Below, in pieces: positions 4,280-5,298 of a stretch of 5,298 nt of DNA. The translations under genes were made by a program, and so were the position numbers. Below the pieces are notes generated by a model. It saw nothing but the letters and a program-made list of their open reading frames with translations, searched no databases and was not told the origin of the DNA. This stretch comes from Nitrososphaerales archaeon TH5895. Lineage in GTDB: Archaea; Thermoproteota; Nitrososphaeria; Nitrososphaerales; Nitrososphaeraceae. The first letter of the stretch is position 1. Every line of letters starts with the position of its first letter. Location of the stretch: contig JAATVS010000167.1 in assembly GCA_014523695.1 (NCBI GenBank), positions 1 to 5,298 on the forward strand. The letters run 5' to 3'.

Positions 4280-5298
4280 TTGGCTGTCCGAATTTCCTCC
4301 AAATCATTCTTTGTGGGAGGTATTGTGGCTGGGGCAATTGCTGTTGCTATTTCATTAATTCTACGATTGTTTGCGGGGGGGGTGTTTGTTCCAGAGATCG
4401 CATCATTGACACTATTTTCCCTTACACCTGGAGAAGTCGAATCTCAAGCCGTACAGACATTAGGGCCTCTAGCCAAATATTCCTCTTTCATTGGTGCGAC
4501 TCTTGTCAACATAATTTTGTATGGTCTAATCGGTGTTCTTGTTGGAAGACTATATGACAGACTTCCCGCGAAGAATTATTTGGGAAGAGCGGTCCAGTCC
4601 ACCATCATTGCTTATGTATTATTATTGGCAATTACTTCTGTTCTTCTTTCGCTAGCCGAGGCTTCTGCAGGACCAGTCTCCGTATCTGACGTATTCATAT
4701 ACCTTATTCCACCTAATGTCGCGTTTGGATTCGTTTTCCCAGGACTTTATCAAAAGATATCATTCCGTCAGCCTCTAGTATCAGATGCTGCTCACAAAAA
4801 GCTGATATCTGCTGACCTCGACGGTGATACTCAATCAAAGACAATGACAGAGTCTGGAAAGATAAATCGAAGAATGTTCCTACGCTCGGCTGCTGCATCA
4901 GTAGTCGCCTTACCAATTCTCTATTATGGAACTAATCGTCTACTATTCTCTAGTCAACAACAAGCGTCCCAACCTGTGGTGCCAGTACTGCCGGCATCAC
5001 AGTCGAGTTCTGCTCCAGCAGGCTTTCAAAATCCGGTGCTCTCACCTCTACTTCAGTATGAAGTGACCCCAACGGAACTGTTCTACCGGATAGATATTAG
5101 CCCCATAATTCCAGCTGTCAATGCTAAGACATGGAGGTTGAGTGTAAAAGGACTAGTCGATAATCCAATTGAAATAACATATGAGGAATTAAAAGCGATG
5201 CCTTCAGTGGAACAATTCTCAACCCTGGGATGCGTAAGCAATAAGGTAGGAGGGGACCTAATTAGCAATGCGATATGGAAAGGGGTACCGCTAAGGAA
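4280..5298 (+). CDS. Membrane-anchored sulfite-oxidase-family molybdopterin oxidoreductase, 3' end missing
   Basis: The frame is open from 4196 to the window edge. No ATG occurs before codon 189, so TTG at 4280 is the most likely start; it keeps the N-terminal charges R4 and K8 and fits the promoter. The 339 visible residues comprise four hydrophobic helices (about 10-31, 68-89, 104-125, 137-157), with basic residues in the loops 90-103 and 158-198 as expected for the cytoplasmic side. A twin-arginine-like NRRMFLR (196-202) precedes a fifth helix (about 203-223). A Ser/Pro/Gln-rich linker then leads to the start of a sulfite-oxidase Moco domain: TPTELFYRIDISPIIP (263-278), WRLSVKGLVDNP (285-296) and TLGCVSNKVGGDLI (315-328). 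C318 is the expected molybdenum-ligating Cys. The domain should lie outside the membrane. Physiological substrate and electron partner are unknown; family members include sulfite oxidases and methionine-sulfoxide reductases. The sequence crosses a run of eight G (4375-4382) without losing frame. Confidence 0.88.
   Translation, partial: MAVRISSKSFFVGGIVAGAIAVAISLILRLFAGGVFVPEIASLTLFSLTPGEVESQAVQTLGPLAKYSSFIGATLVNIILYGLIGVLVGRLYDRLPAKNYLGRAVQSTIIAYVLLLAITSVLLSLAEASAGPVSVSDVFIYLIPPNVAFGFVFPGLYQKISFRQPLVSDAAHKKLISADLDGDTQSKTMTESGKINRRMFLRSAAASVVALPILYYGTNRLLFSSQQQASQPVVPVLPASQSSSAPAGFQNPVLSPLLQYEVTPTELFYRIDISPIIPAVNAKTWRLSVKGLVDNPIEITYEELKAMPSVEQFSTLGCVSNKVGGDLISNAIWKGVPLR

Noticed and set aside
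4375..4382. Frameshift at the G8 run splitting the molybdoenzyme gene
   Set aside because: Translation in one frame gives coherent membrane-helix sequence on both sides of the run, and the frame continues unbroken to the Moco domain.
1..5298. CRISPR array, tRNA or rRNA gene, transposase or attachment site
   Set aside because: No regularly spaced repeats of suitable length, no tRNA-like fold or conserved rRNA segment, and no transposase motif or terminal repeats were seen on either strand.

Overview
The window looks like chromosome from an archaeon, most likely a soil-type Nitrososphaeria (Thaumarchaeota, Nitrososphaerales-like). The evidence is indirect. Several genes have A/T-rich TATA-type boxes about 25-40 bases before the start codon, as expected for leaderless or short-leader archaeal mRNAs. 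Convincing Shine-Dalgarno sequences are absent. Two exported proteins carry many N-glycosylation sequons. A sulfite-oxidase-like molybdoprotein is fused to a multi-pass membrane domain, as I recall from this group. I could not run a database search, so the taxon is inference.

Layout. 1-81 (minus): possible N-terminus of a gene running off the left edge. 154-882 (minus): a metallo-beta-lactamase-fold protein that has lost several metal ligands. 883-960: compact divergent promoter region. 961-1321 (plus): an antibiotic-biosynthesis-monooxygenase (ABM) domain gene broken by an in-frame stop and a frameshift. 1322-1708: 387 bases without a convincing gene, holding a 14-base palindrome, an array of 10-base repeats, a TATA-like box and an unassigned open frame. 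1709-3094 (plus): secreted PQQ-dependent sugar (glucose/sorbosone-type) dehydrogenase. 3344-4012 (plus): secreted sequon-rich protein of unknown function. 4013-4279: structured intergenic region with a perfect 10-bp hairpin, a C/D-box-like RNA candidate and a promoter with two dyads. 4280-5298 (plus, cut by the right edge): membrane-anchored sulfite-oxidase-family molybdopterin oxidoreductase starting at TTG, with four transmembrane helices before a twin-arginine-like fifth helix.

How it fits together. The three intact plus-strand genes all encode proteins facing the outside of the cell: a sugar or aldose oxidase, an unknown surface protein and a membrane-bound molybdoenzyme. They are separated by about 250-270 bases and have separate promoter-like sequences, so they look like single-gene transcripts rather than one operon. 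A shared role in extracytoplasmic redox chemistry is possible but unproven. The left part (degenerate hydrolase, decayed ABM gene, repeat-rich spacer) looks like a region in decay. I see no clear evidence of a new defence or mobile system.
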